From: Prorocentrum cordatum
Taxonomy: Eukaryota > Sar > Dinophyceae > Prorocentrales > Prorocentraceae
DNA length: 64,000 bases
Direction: 5' to 3'
Assembly (NCBI GenBank): GCA_963575745.1
Contig: CAUYUJ010021137.1
Span: 149,501 to 213,500, forward strand
Made by a program: the position numbers and the translations under genes. Under the pieces are notes generated by a model. It saw nothing but the letters and a program-made list of their open reading frames with translations. It was not told the origin of the DNA and did not search any database. Below, piece by piece: positions 10,595 through 20,740 of this stretch (position 1 is its first letter; each line of letters begins with the position of its first letter).

Positions 10595-10616
10595 CTTGAG
10601 GCCAAAATGGCTACGG
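10595..10616 (-). other. Near-perfect relict spliced leader upstream of T'
   Basis: The reverse complement begins CCGTAGCCATTTTGGC and continues CTCAAG, i.e. the full dinoflagellate spliced leader with one extra C. It is preceded by A, allowed at the leader's first position. It lies 8 bases upstream of ATG 10586. Independent functional SL RNA genes would be followed by a donor GT; here it runs straight into the coding region, so this is a cDNA relic. Confidence 0.92.
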
Positions 10617-10659
10617 TATCGGGGCCTCATCGGGCAATTGATCAACACATCGCAAAACA

Positions 10660-10790
10660 TAACAATAGTTAGCAGAACTTAGCAACAACTTAGCAGAACT
10701 TAGCAACAACTTAGCATAACTTAGCGGAACTTAGCGAGGACTTATATAAGTACGCGCTACGCACTTAGCGCAAGTTACTTAGAAGCAACA
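10660..10790. repeat. ACTTAGC short-repeat cluster
   Basis: About eight copies of ACTTAGC, most spaced 10-17 bases apart (for example GAACTTAGCAACAACTTAGC), plus degenerate copies and a TATATAAGT segment. Clusters of this type resemble the subterminal binding repeats of CACTA and hAT transposons. TTAGC also recurs at 11.57-11.86 and 24.03-24.19 kb. Confidence 0.8.
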
Positions 10791-10827
10791 TGCAAGTCCG
10801 TAAGTGCACAAGTTGCCGAAGCCCCCT

Positions 10828-11560
10828 CGCCAGAGCCGGGTCCCGCGCCGGTGCCGGGTCCCGGGGTTCGCGCCCGTTCCGGGTCCTGGGTCCTGCGCCC
10901 GTCCCGGGTCCCGGGTCCGGCGGTCGTCCCAGCCGGGTCCCGGGTTCCGCTCGAGCCGGTCCCGGGTCGCGGGTCCCGGGTCTCGCGCCGGTCGGGTCCC
11001 GGGACGATCCCGGGTCCCGGGTCCCAGGTCCCGCGCGGGTCCCGGGTCTCGGGTCCCGCGCCGGTCCCGGCGGGTGGCGGGTCCCGGGCCCCCCCGGGGC
11101 CGGAAAAACGTCAGCCCGCGTCAGCTCGCGTGAGCCCCCCCCCTTCGCCAGAGCGGGTCCCGCGCCGGTGCCGGGTCCTGGGGCTCGCGCCCGTTCCGGG
11201 TCCCGGGTCCTGCGCCCGTCCCGGGCCCCGGGTCCGGTGATCGTCCGGCCGAGTCCCGGGTTCCGCTCGAGCCGGTCCCGGGTCGCGGGTCCGGGGTCTC
11301 GCGCTGGTCGGGACGATCCCGGGTCCCGGGTCCCGCGCGGGTCCCAGGTCTCGGGCCCCGCGCCGGTCCCGGGTGGCGGGTCCCGGGCCCCCCCGGGGCC
11401 GGAAAAACGTCAGCCCGCGTCAGCTCGCGTGAGCCCCCCCCCCCCCTCGCCAGAGCGGGTCCCGCGCCGGTGCCGGGTCCTGGGGCTTGCGCCGGTTCCG
11501 GGTCCTGGGTCCTGCGCCCGTCCCGGGCCCCGGGTCCGGCGATCGTGGGGTGACCGAGGG
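10828..11560. repeat. GC-rich tandem repeat, about 300-bp unit, copy 1
   Basis: Built of CCCGGGTC-type submotifs organised into units of about 300 bp. The landmark GGCCGGAAAAACGTCAGC recurs at about 11098 and 11397, and CGCCAGAGC at about 10828, 11148 and 11449. Open frames through it read as Gly/Pro/Arg/Ser-rich sequence and are not called as genes. Confidence 0.88.
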
Positions 11561-11564
11561 TCGT

Positions 11565-11870
11565 GCTAAGCAGTTGCATAGGATAGAAGCACATATAACC
11601 TAACATATAACCAAGCTATCTTAAGATATAACGTAGTCATCCCGCCCTGAATCCTCCCTATCCTTGTTGGGCATTCGGCCAAGTACATGAGTGACTTAAG
11701 CTATCTTGGCTTCTTCCACAAGGCAAGTTAGACGTGTTTAGTAAGTAGATAGCACATCCGCACTATGGTGGATAGGGCTGCGTTTGGCAGCTTAGCTATC
11801 TCACTTAGCAAATTGCTAACCTCACTTAGCTAACCTCCCTAACCAAAGATAGACATACAAAAACAGCATC
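11565..11870. repeat. TTAGC/CTATC-rich segment, left copy
   Basis: Contains CACTTAGC, TTAGCTATC, CTAACC and AGATAG words, with GTAAGTAGATAG and TATGGTGGATAGGG in its middle. In reverse complement it shares CTATCCACC followed by TATCTACT with 24.03-24.19 kb, suggesting the two segments face each other across 11.9-24.0 kb. Confidence 0.55.
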
Positions 11871-12127
11871 GAATGATCATAATTCGGTGACAACAACAAC
11901 AAATTTCTGGGACCACAACTTCAGATTTCGGCGCCAACGGTGCCAGATTTGGACAACATGAACACCATATTTATGCAACATAACATTGAAAACAGTTCTG
12001 GTGTTGGTAGGCTTCAGGTCGTGATGTCTCCATTTCTCCCACGCATGAACCTGACACAGGTCGGCAGAATTTCGTTGTCCGTGTCTTATGTTGGGATATA
12101 CCCATCGCGTTTTGGGGGTGGGGGGCT

Positions 12128-12148
12128 CGACATAGCCGTTGTGGCCCA
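12128..12148 (+). other. Possible decayed spliced leader upstream of X
   Basis: ATAGCCGTTGTGGCCCAG matches the SL core at about 14 of 19 positions and lies some 70 bases upstream of ATG 12215. On its own this would not be convincing; the repeated pattern at other genes raises its weight. Confidence 0.35.
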
Positions 12149-12214
12149 GACTCCTTGAGGCAGTCGCGATCCTTGCCAGGTCCTCGGTCTCTTTCACTTT
12201 CAGCCAGTCTCGAC

Positions 12215-15200
12215 ATGGAGGCGGCATTGCAGGAGGTGGCTCCATACATCAACGAACTGACAAATGACAACCCATCGAGTGCCGACGATGCGCAGACGAA
12301 GACGAAACTCGCTGCCATTTTGAAGCTTCTCATCGAGAAGGACTTGGCCTACGTCAGCTTTGTCTTCCCCAAGAAGATGGGCTGCCACGTGCGGAACAGG
12401 TGCGGGATCGGCCTCGACCCGTGCGACGTCCACGACTTGTTGGCGCAGATTCTGTTGGACGGCTTTGTGCTTTCGGAAACTAAGAACGCCATCGCGTTCG
12501 AGGTGAACCCCAAAGACGACGCGCAGTGGTTGTTCAACGATCACCTGGCCAAGAGTTCCAACGGCATGCTGAGGCCGCTCCTTAAGGAGGACATGTCCTT
12601 TGTTTCTGTGTCTTGCTCCCACACGAATGGGGGCCTCAACGCCATCGACTACAAGTGCAGCACCACCGTCGAGGCCGCTGCCACGAACGGGAAGCTTGCT
12701 ATCGAGAAGGTCGCTGGAGGGGCCAACTAAAACACCCCCCCTCAAGCATTAAGAACGCACGCGCTACATGTAATACATAGCACACCTGACGGTATAAATA
12801 ACAACATCAACATACAAAAAGACAACAACATAGCATAGCATAGCAAGGGGCGTAGGCAGAGTTTTGGGGGGCACGATGAGGAGGCACCGAGGAGGGGGGT
12901 TGATGGGCAGGCGGGGGGGGAGGAAGATGATGATAAAGAAACTGAGGAGCTGCTGGGAGGATGGGCGAGGGCGGGAAGAAGGATATGTAGGGGGAAGAGG
13001 GGGAGGAGGGGGAAAATGAGCTGGGATAGGATGATGATGAGGAGGGAGAGGGGGGAGAATGAGGATAAGAGGACGAGGAGGAGGAGGAGGAGGAGGAGGA
13101 AGAGGACGAAAGACAAGAAACGATAAGAAACTTTTAGCATACCCGAAGGTGAACGCCATCAACCCGCCCTACGCGGCAGCAGTGTCGTCGGGGCTCGAGT
13201 GGACGATCATCCGCTGGCAAGTGGGGCATCATTGCCCTAACCTGGCCGACTTCATCCAAGCAGCGGCCAACCGAGGGCACAACACTAGGCGGGTCACGAC
13301 GGACGTCCAGGCGCTGATGCAGATGCATCGGCTCGGCGCTCGCAACATGCAGGTACAGCACGCGTTCATGTGGGACATGGTCGCGAGACACGTCGAGGGC
13401 CAGCATTCCCATTTACGTGGCCACGCGCGTGACATGTGCTCGTTCGTGGAGAAGTGGAGCGGAGGCAGCGACGCGCCGCTCTTGAGGAACCTCGACGAGT
13501 GGTGCAAGACGCTGCAGTCACGCCGATGCGTTCCAGGATCGGCATTCAAAGTCCTGGCCAACTTGGACCTGATAAGCTGCCCCGAGACGATCTACTCACT
13601 CTTGAAAGCTGCGATCAAGTCGCCAGCGAAGTTCGTCACCCCTGGCACCAACATGAGCAGGCTCATCAACGGTAGTGATTGCAACGCCTTGGCGACTAAG
13701 CAGCGCGGCTTGTGCATCCAGCTGTCCACCATGATCAAGGCTGCTACAGCCTGGTTCGGTGATCATGCTCAGAAGACCGATCCTTCGCTCAAGCGGTCGG
13801 TCTTCGTCCAGGAGCTCGGGGCCATGGAGGTCAACGGAGTCATGATGACGATGAAGAAAGCCGCTCCTGGCGTGCAGGCTTACACGTCGCTCGAGGCTGT
13901 CGGCGCCGACTTCTCGGCCAGAATCTACGAGCTGGCCCCCAAGACGAAGGATCTGGAGCCGCCGTTTTCTCCCGAGAAGCCCCAGCCGAAGAAGAAGGGG
14001 AGAAGTCCTGGCGGCTCCACTGGCTTCACAGAGCTGGCGGACGGCATCGACGGCGGCCGCCTCAAGCAGCTTGGCCTCATCAAGGGAGCTTCCGTTTCGC
14101 TGAAGACGCCCCTGGAGAAGGGTGAGGGCGACAAGTACATCATCAAGTGCATCGTAGATTCGCAGGTGAGACTTCTGAGCGAGAGCGACGTCGAGAAGGC
14201 GGATGGGAAGAAGCCGCCCGTCATGAAGTCCAAGTCCAAGAAGAGGGGCAAGTGCGGCGATGACGAGGCCGACGAGGACGACATCGAGGACGGCACGGAC
14301 GGCTCCATCAAGATCTCCACTGGGGACTTGGTGGACCTCTACAAGGTCAGGCCACGACGACGACGACGACTCGAAAACACACGACCCCCCCTTAACATTT
14401 CACCCTACGGAATCCGATCGGGGCCCTGGGGAGCCGAACCGATAAGCCGGCCTGGAGGGGCGGGGGGGCCATCCGAGGTGGTGCCGAAAGTGGTGACCCA
14501 CAACTACGCGGTGGTGGGCTTTGACGGCGCGCTGGACCGCCGCATTCCCTTTTCCCTTACTGGGCGGAGGAAAGGGAGGAGAGGAGATGCGATAAGTCGC
14601 AGCATGAACATAAGTAAGATCATGAGTAGGAGGGCGAGGAGGAGCAGCAGCAGCAGGCAGCACCAGGGGGAAAGGAGGGGAGGGAGGAGGGAGGGAGGAG
14701 GGAGGGAGGAGGGAGGGAGGAGGGAGGGAGGAGGGAGGGAGGAGAGGGAGGCGGGGAGGGACGAGGGGAGGGAGGAGGGAGGGAGGAAGCGAGGGAGGAC
14801 GAGAAAGAGGAAGGAGGGAGGAGGGGAAGGGAGGAATGAGCAGGAGAGGGAGGAGGGAGGGGGGACGGGACGAAGAGAGAGGAGGGGGGGATGGAGTGAG
14901 AACGCGTGGTGGCCGCAGGACCACGCCGAGATGTCGCTCATGGCCACACAGGCCCAGCTGAGGCTGGCCTTGATGCACGCCTACAGGATTGCGAGCAAGT
15001 CTGTCAACCTGCAGGTCACTTACGCTGTGGACCCTAAGGTGGAAGTCCATAAGGTCATCGCCATGAAAAAATATGAGAAGAACCAGTTGTTTTTAACCCC
15101 CTTGTCTCTATGGTGCCACGTGGGCCCCACTAATAAAATGCCTGCGAACGCCGTGGTCGTGCAAGATTTTCCGCATGTTCCCAGTCACTGCAGTGCCTGT

Positions 15201-15512
15201 GTGCTCCCGTGTGTATTCTACCCCGAACAGCGGGCGCTCAAGAAAGACCCGCTGGTGATTCCATTTTGGAACGTCCCCGCATCCGACTCGAAATCTGATG
15301 TAAATATGACGCCGTGCACTATCAGGATCGAGGTGCAGCGGACCACGCTGGGTCTTGCGAAGGACGGCGCGTGCAAGATCGAGGTTCCTATCCCCGCTTT
15401 GTGGAAAACAAAGCCAATTCAGCAGGGTGCCAAATTGTACCGCCAGCGCGCCGAGGCTGCGACCACTTCGAAGGAGAGTGCCTCCCCTTCTGGGTCTAGC
15501 AGCAAGAAGTAG
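12215..15512 (+). CDS. Gene X: large conserved hypothetical protein, three exons
   Basis: Predicted exons 12215-12709, 13149-14345 and 14919-15512 join in phase 0 to give 761 aa. Exon 1 starts MEAALQEVAPYINELTND. Exon 2 is helical (WTIIRWQVGHHCPNL, CSFVEKWSGGSDAPLL) and ends with a basic KSKSKKRGK patch and an acidic DDEADEDDIEDGTDG patch near residues 525-550. Exon 3 (DHAEMSLMATQAQLRLALMH to SGSSSKK) looks beta-rich, with CSACVLPC and repeated hydrophobic strands. I recognise no catalytic motif; similar sequences are, to my knowledge, uncharacterised dinoflagellate proteins. It heads the plus-strand series X, Y, Z, T. The exon joins are my inference, but each removes a stretch of simple repeat and restores protein-like sequence. 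Confidence 0.65.
12710..13148 (+). other. Intron 1 of gene X
   Basis: GAGAAG|GTCGCTGG at the 5' end and CCGAAG|GTGAAC at the 3' end: AAGGT occurs at both junctions, as expected if the intron arrived with a short target duplication. The interior is GGA-rich on the sense strand at 12880-13110. A stop (TAA at 12728) makes retention unlikely. Confidence 0.6.
14346..14918 (+). other. Intron 2 of gene X, introner-like
   Basis: Donor CTACAAG|GTCAGGCC, acceptor GGCCGCAG|GACCAC, 573 bp. Its first 110 bases (GAC triplets, CTCGAAAACAC, a C-run, AACATTTCACCCT, then GATCGGGGCCCTGGGG) match the 5' part of the Z intron at 19974. The rest is GGGA/GGA repeat on the sense strand. The length is a multiple of three and no stop occurs, so a retained form would read through; sequence sharing with Z argues that it is an intron. 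Confidence 0.65.
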
Positions 15513-16509
15513 TAGCCATGAGCGGCTTCACTACTCAGGCGCTTTGCCCCCCCCTCTTGCCAGTGGTCGCCATCCCTGGACTCGCCGTGAAATCATAGTT
15601 GATGAGGTTCGGGCCCCATTCGAGTTCGCCCATATCCTTTGCACGGTGGCACCTGCTGGAACCTATGCCGTAAGTGAACATCATCTTTAATGAGTGCGCC
15701 CACCCCGCCCCGCACAGAACGGAGGTGGCCCGTGCGATGGCCAGAGTTGGGGGTTGCCACGCTTAAGTATATAGGTCAGGGTTGAAGTGTTTGGGAACAC
15801 GTGAGCCACTCGGCTCGGGATCCTCTAAGTCGCTTCAAGGGGTGGCGCACTAGTAGGAAGGAATTTTGTTGCCTCAAGCCCCTGGGCTTGCTGTGAATCT
15901 GTTGTGGGCCGCAGATCGCACAGTCGGATAGCGTCGACTGGGTCAGGCACTTCCGCCCTCGAGAGATGGAGACGTGAAAATACACATCACGTGGGAAGAC
16001 AGCGGACATGATGGAAGGCGGGGTAGAGCACGAGGATGGAGGAGGAAGCAGAGAGGAGGAGAAGGAGGAGGAGGAGGAGGAAGACCCCGAAAAGCTTGGA
16101 CACACAATCGCGATGTTCGGATCCATTGGAACGGGAAGGGGGAATGAGGAGGAGGAGGAGAAGGCCCAGGACGGGGAATAGGAAGAAAAGTAGGAGGAAG
16201 AGGAGGGGAGCGAGACACTCGACGCAGTGTTGGCCGCCCCTCTGTTAGGCCGACGGCGCTGCCGACGGCCGCTGGTCGCTACCCTCGCCCATCGTCCTCG
16301 TCATCGCCATCCCATTCCTCATCCTCCTCTTCCTCGGCCTCGTCCTCTATCGTATCACCCTCTCCCGCCTTATCCTCGTCTTCCCCCCCCCCTTGGCTCC
16401 CTCCTTGCCCTTCTTTCCTTTTGCTCATGCGGCCTCTGCCCGACGCACTCTGAGCTCGAGAATTTAGTTTCCCTCGGTGCCCGAACGTGAGTGCCGATTC
16501 CCGATCGCA
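15513..16509. other. Intergenic between X and Y
   Basis: No gene supported. A GGA patch lies at about 16040-16085 and another at 16148-16205. The CTCATCCTCGTCC-like stretch 16265-16420 is pyrimidine-rich. No SL-like sequence was found directly upstream of Y. Confidence 0.6.
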
Positions 16510-17453
16510 ATGGTTTCGATCGTTGGGGACTGGGTGGCCATCACCAAAGACGACAAGCCAGCGTCCACAGCATCCAGCTGGTTTGCTTTGAAAGAGGAGT
16601 TCGAAGAGAAACCGTGCATCACGATCGATCGCACCGATAGCAAGTTCACTAAATACGTTGGCGGTAGCTTCTCGATGCTCGATGCCATCATCAGGGCGCG
16701 AACCGAGGAGTGCGATAGGCTCATGAAAGAGGCCAAGGCCCAGCAGGACGCCGAGGCAGGCGACCAACCCGTCCCCGAGGGCCCCCTCACGAAGCGCCCG
16801 AAGAAGGAGATGATCGACACCATTCCAGGCGCATCCATGGACCCGAAAATCTTGATCGGGGCCCTGGGGAGCCGAGCCATGTTCTTTGTTGATGGTTACC
16901 GCCCTGGTGGGGCGGGTGGGAGGAGGGAGGGGGATGGAGAGCGAGGGTGAGGCAAGAGCGGAGGAGAAGGTGGATAAGGAGGAGCAGAGGAGGAGGGGAG
17001 GGATGATGATGGGCATATGGATGCGGTGCATTGGTGTCGATCAGCCAAGCCCCGCCATCCCCCCTCCCAAGGGTCATGCGAAGTCCACGTGACGGACTCC
17101 GACGATTGCCAGCATTCGCTCACCGTCAGGACTTCAGCTAATTCCAGGACTAAGCTCCGCATGGAGTTGACCAAAGAGAACCTAGAGGTATTGCTACTTG
17201 ACGCCAAGAGCCAGCATGGCCCGCAGTGGAAGCCAGACTTAGAGAACGAAGATATCGATTGGATTCCATACAGGCGGCACCTCTCTATTAAGTACTACAG
17301 CAGTGATAAGTCTAAGTGGGTAGCCAAGTCTATGCCGATCGTGTTGGGGACCCTGAGCAGATGCAGGCATCCGCTGAGAAGATTGCGTGCGTCTTGGCAG
17401 AGTATAAGGTCCAGCACCACTCAGAGACCGAAGGCACTGACACGCCCCGATAG
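16510..17453 (+). CDS. Gene Y: small hypothetical protein, two exons, one frame break
   Basis: Starts at ATG 16510 (MVSIVGDWVAITKDDKPAST) and reads a charged, protein-like sequence to about 16828-16894. Exon 2 begins at 17072 in phase 1 (GSCEVHVTDSDDCQHS) and continues through LTKENLEVLLLDAKSQHG and SDKSKWVAKSMPIVLG. After the G-run at 17346-17349 protein-like sequence continues one base out of frame (DPEQMQASAEKIACVLAEYK) to TAG 17451-17453, so one G is probably missing in this copy or in the assembly. About 230 residues in total. No domain is recognised. It lies between X and Z on the same strand. Confidence 0.5.
16829..17071 (+). other. Intron of gene Y, sharing the introner core
   Basis: Two donors keep the frame: a GC donor after CCATTCCAG (intron from 16829) or a GT donor after GTTGATG (from 16895). 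The acceptor is CCCAAG at 17071. The first model is favoured because the stretch 16854-16875 (GATCGGGGCCCTGGGG continuing AGCCGA) is intronic in X and Z. GGGGCGGGTGGGAGGAGGG, at about 16908, also matches the Z intron. Confidence 0.5.
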
Positions 17454-17784
17454 GTGTAGGTAGTTATGCACCAAAGGTGAGCGCAAGCATTTTGCTTCTG
17501 ATGCATTGCAGGTTGATCTAGAATTCGTTGTATGGTTAGGTGCGCACACGCTGGGGTCAGATGCTAGGAACCATACATAACTAGTAAAGTGCGCCGTGCG
17601 TGGCAGTGTAAGCTGACTAGTAGGGGGCGTCGGCTGTAGTCGCGAAGCGAGTGGTATATGGAAAAACATACTCCTGATATACTCCTGATACGCTCATGAA
17701 TGTATGTACGGGCGACCTGGGGTGGCTTGGCCTGAAGGGGTTTGGCCATGATGTCGCACTGCCCAGACACGACAGCACCGAGAT
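17454..17784. other. Spacer after gene Y
   Basis: Mixed-composition DNA with no gene, repeat or RNA signature that I can support. Confidence 0.5.
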
Positions 17785-18085
17785 CGAGCTCACGGCTTGA
17801 ATTCCTGAGGGGGAGTTCAAGCCACGTGCTTGAACTCCCCCTGGGGAGTTCAAGCCACGTGCTTGAACTCCCCCTGGGGAGTTCAAGCCACGTGCTTGAA
17901 CTCCCCCTGGGGAGTTCAAGCCGTCAGCCTCGATGACATAAAAGAAAACAATAAGAAGTTATGAAGCCGCGGCTTGAACTCCTGAGGGGGGGTTCAAGCA
18001 CGTGGCTTGAACTCCCCAGGGGGAGTTCAAGCACGTGGCTTGAACTCCCCAGGGGGAGTTCAAGCCGTCAGCCTGAATTCCACTC
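17785..18085. repeat. Palindromic array, family C (GAGTTCAAGC)
   Basis: Left block: direct copies of a unit whose arms are GAGTTCAAGC and GCTTGAACTC around CACGT, joined by the palindromic linker CCCCCTGGGG. Right block from 17965: the same units in reverse orientation. About 45 bp of unique AT-rich DNA (17925-17965) lies at the centre, so the whole array is a large inverted repeat made of smaller ones. Confidence 0.92.
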
Positions 18086-18189
18086 TCAGCTGTCATCCGA
18101 ACTCGGCGCGGCTCGAAAAACATCAAAAGTGTCAGGTGTGGGGGGTGATCGGCGGCCTCCAGATCAGACGAAACCGAGCTTCGAGCCAC

Positions 18190-18460
18190 TGTGTTACACT
18201 ATGCTACGCTATGCCAGTCATCCCTTACACGCTTTGCTGTGCTATGCTACGCTGCCCTTATACGTTGCGCTATGCTATGCCATGCTCGCTCGGGGGCCCC
18301 AGCGATGTGTAATGGGGGTGCCCTTTACAACAATGTACACATGGTAATGATATGCTATGCTATGCTGCGGTACGGGTTGATGGCTATGTCCACGGCGTGC
18401 TATGGCACTGACCGCATATGTTATGCTACGCTATGCTCAGCAATGGACACATGGCAACAG
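18190..18460. repeat. CTATGCTACG-type scattered repeat
   Basis: Irregular copies of GCTATGCTACGCTATGC and shorter GCTATGC words, in at least five clusters. No coding potential is supported. Confidence 0.75.
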
Positions 18461-18487
18461 CTCGCAAGTTTGGTCATGGACCACCAC

Positions 18488-18509
18488 CCGTAGCCGTTTT
18501 TGGCACAAG
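18488..18509 (+). other. Relict spliced leader upstream of Z
   Basis: CCGTAGCCGTTTTTGGCACA continuing AG: matches the SL with A to G, one extra T and T to A. It lies 48 bases upstream of ATG 18558. Confidence 0.85.
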
Positions 18510-18557
18510 CTTTTAGCGCTTCTAAGTTCACCTTACGTCTTCCGACGGTCGCGGAGG

Positions 18558-20740
18558 ATGTCGGACCAGACGAACGTGGCACATACCCTCGTGGCCAACT
18601 TGAGGCAGCGCGTGGCCTTCGCCACCGCCCAAGTGAACGCGGGCTTAGACCGCTCCATGATCATGCAGGCGCAAGCGGATGCGTTCTCGCTGGGCGTCCA
18701 GAATACCAGCGGCATCACGCTCGAGATCGCCGCGGAAGTCTCTGCCGAGGTCTCCGCTTTGCACTCCCCGTGGGCACCCGAGCAGCGCGCTGCTCTGGCT
18801 ACAGTCTTGGGCAACTGCGCCCAGAAGAAGGGCAAGGCCCTAACAGGTTCGGCCAGGCCGAACCAGACGATGCTGACCATGGAGAAGTACTTCACCGAGG
18901 CCGACTGGACCTTCCTCCAGGACCCTACGGCTTCGGTGACCCCGAAGCTTGACTACATGGCCCAGCGTCTCTGGCGCCTAGGGCTCACTTGCCCCAGCAT
19001 TCCGACGATGAAGCGTGGAGTTGCAATCGTGCTTCTCGTGGGCCTCCCTCCAGAGATTTCCGATATCTCAGCCGAGACGAAGACGCAGTGGTCCAAGGCC
19101 CTCAAGAAGGCGATCAAGACACTGGACTCGCAGAACGAGTGGCCAGGCACGCACTTGGTAAAGTATCCCGTGCTCCCCTCGGAGCTCCCTCGCTCAATGC
19201 TGGACTTCGCCTACGAGGGCAAGGGGTTGCCTGTGGCGCCGCCGAGCGCCGTCACGCCGATTGCGCTCGACAAGGCAGCGAGTGCTTTCGGGTATAAGAG
19301 GTCGCGCACCACGCTCCAGACCCAGCAACCACCGTCTACGGCCGTTGTGCCGTTCGCCTCGCCAGCTCCGTCGGCTGGGGGCCCTCTCAGCTTGACTGCC
19401 CAGAACCTGCAGACCTTCGGGGCGATGCTCCAGCAGATCGAAGCTCTGAGGAACTTCGGGGCGATGTTCCAGGGTGGCCAGCCTCAGGACGGTTGTGGCT
19501 TGGCCAACTTCAAGGACCTGAGGCCGACGGCGAGTGCCACCAAGAGCCACGGTACGCTGAGCGCCGAGACTTTGCCGATGGCTGCCGCATCGTCCCCTGG
19601 GACCGCGTCGCTGACCCCCGTGGTTGACTCGCAGGGGTCAGGGAGTCAAGGTGCCGATGCAGCACCCAGTGGAGCCGAGGTACCTGGCGCAGCAGCTGCG
19701 GATGAGGCCGATGCGCTGGAGGAGGCGATGTTGGCCTCCGCGAAGGCTGCAGGGAGTCACTTGGCAGCGAAAGCTGACAAGAAGGACACGGGCGGCAAGG
19801 GCAGAGGCAGGGGGAAGGGCACGACCAAGGGCAAGGGCAAGGGCAGGGGCAAGGGCAAGGGCACCAAGCCCCCGCCCACGGACAAGGGCCAGGTGGCCCA
19901 GAGCACCTCGAAGCAGGCCGTCAAGAACGGGCCCGAGGTGGGTCTCCCCAAGGGGGTTACAGGCCCGCGAAGGGTATGAAGACGACGACGACGACGACGA
20001 CGACGACGACTACGACGACGACGGCTCGAAAACACAAGACCCCCCTTTAACATTTCACCCTGCGGAATCCGATCGGGGCCCTGGGGGGCCGAACCGATAC
20101 ACCTGCTAACAATTTGAATTTTACAGGCCTGGAGGGGCGGGTGGGAGGAGGGGGAGGGGAAGGAGGAGGGTGGGGGTAAGGGCAGGATGGGGAGAGGGAG
20201 GGATGGGGAGGGATAGGGAGGAGGGGTGGGGGCTAAGTGTCCCCAGAGGGGCTTTGTATGGTTTATGGCCCCGAGGGGGGTTAGTGACGCGTTAGGTTTG
20301 GGGCCCTCTGGTGGTTGTGGTCCTGGGGTCCTTTAGGGTTTAAGGGTCCTGTCGGGATTGGGGCCATGTCGGGTTGGGGGCCACGTCGGATTTAGGGTCC
20401 TGGAGTGCTTGGGGCCCTGTTGAGCTCAGGGCAATGTAAGGTTTAATGCCATGTAGGGTCTAAGGTCATGTTGGGTTTAAGGCCATGTAGGGCTTACCAA
20501 CAGAAGGCTAAGAGTTCCGCCAGCCCCTCTCCGAGAGGCGTCTTCAAGAAGGGTAAGGCCGTGATCGACATCCGCGAGTGCCTGGGCGACATCGGCGACC
20601 GCGATCGGAACGCGTTCCAGTCGAAAGCGTATTGCCAGGCGAAGGTCCAGGCGAAGCAGGCCAAGCTTTCGGACTCGGCGATCTCGGAGGCTGCGAAGTG
20701 GGCCTACGCTCAGGCTGGGCGCGTTTGGGACCAGGCCTGA
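18558..20740 (+). CDS. Gene Z: conserved hypothetical protein, two exons, retroposed origin
   Basis: Exon 1 18558-19973 and exon 2 20504-20740 join in phase 0 to 550 aa. It starts MSDQTNVAHTLVANLRQRVA. The first 240 residues align with Z' (386-1531). A Gln/Ala/Ser-rich middle follows, then a Gly/Lys repeat (GKGRGRGKGTTKGKGKGRGK, about residues 412-435) that could bind nucleic acid. Exon 2 adds a compact charged tail (DIRECLGDIGDRDRNAFQSK). No catalytic motif is visible. The SL relic upstream shows descent from a reinserted cDNA, yet the gene has an intron of the family seen in X and Y, so the intron was probably gained after reinsertion. It lies about 630 bp upstream of T on the same strand. 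Confidence 0.7.
19974..20503 (+). other. Intron of gene Z, introner-like
   Basis: Donor CGAAGG|GTATGAAG, acceptor CTTACCAACAG|AAGGC, 530 bp. The 5' part (GAC triplets, GGCTCGAAAACAC, C-run, AACATTTCACCCT, GATCGGGGCCCTGGGG) is homologous to X intron 2. A pyrimidine/branch-like CTAAC and TTTTACAG occur at 20107-20126, so 20126 is an alternative acceptor. The 3' half is an array of loose GGTTTAGGGTC/GGCCATGT units. A TGA codon lies 3 bases into the intron in the upstream frame. Confidence 0.7.

Noticed and set aside
10595-10616. Functional SL RNA gene
   Set aside because: An SL RNA gene would have a donor GT directly after the leader and an Sm-like site; here the leader runs into a coding region 8 bases later.
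10790-11606. Gly/Pro/Arg/Ser-rich proteins across the GC-rich repeat
   Set aside because: Overlapping frames on both strands are equally open and mirror the CCCGGGTC unit.
20230-20500. Telomere-like TTTAGGG words in the Z intron
   Set aside because: The words are irregularly spaced within a degenerate GGTTTAGGGTC/GGCCATGT pattern and never in tandem.
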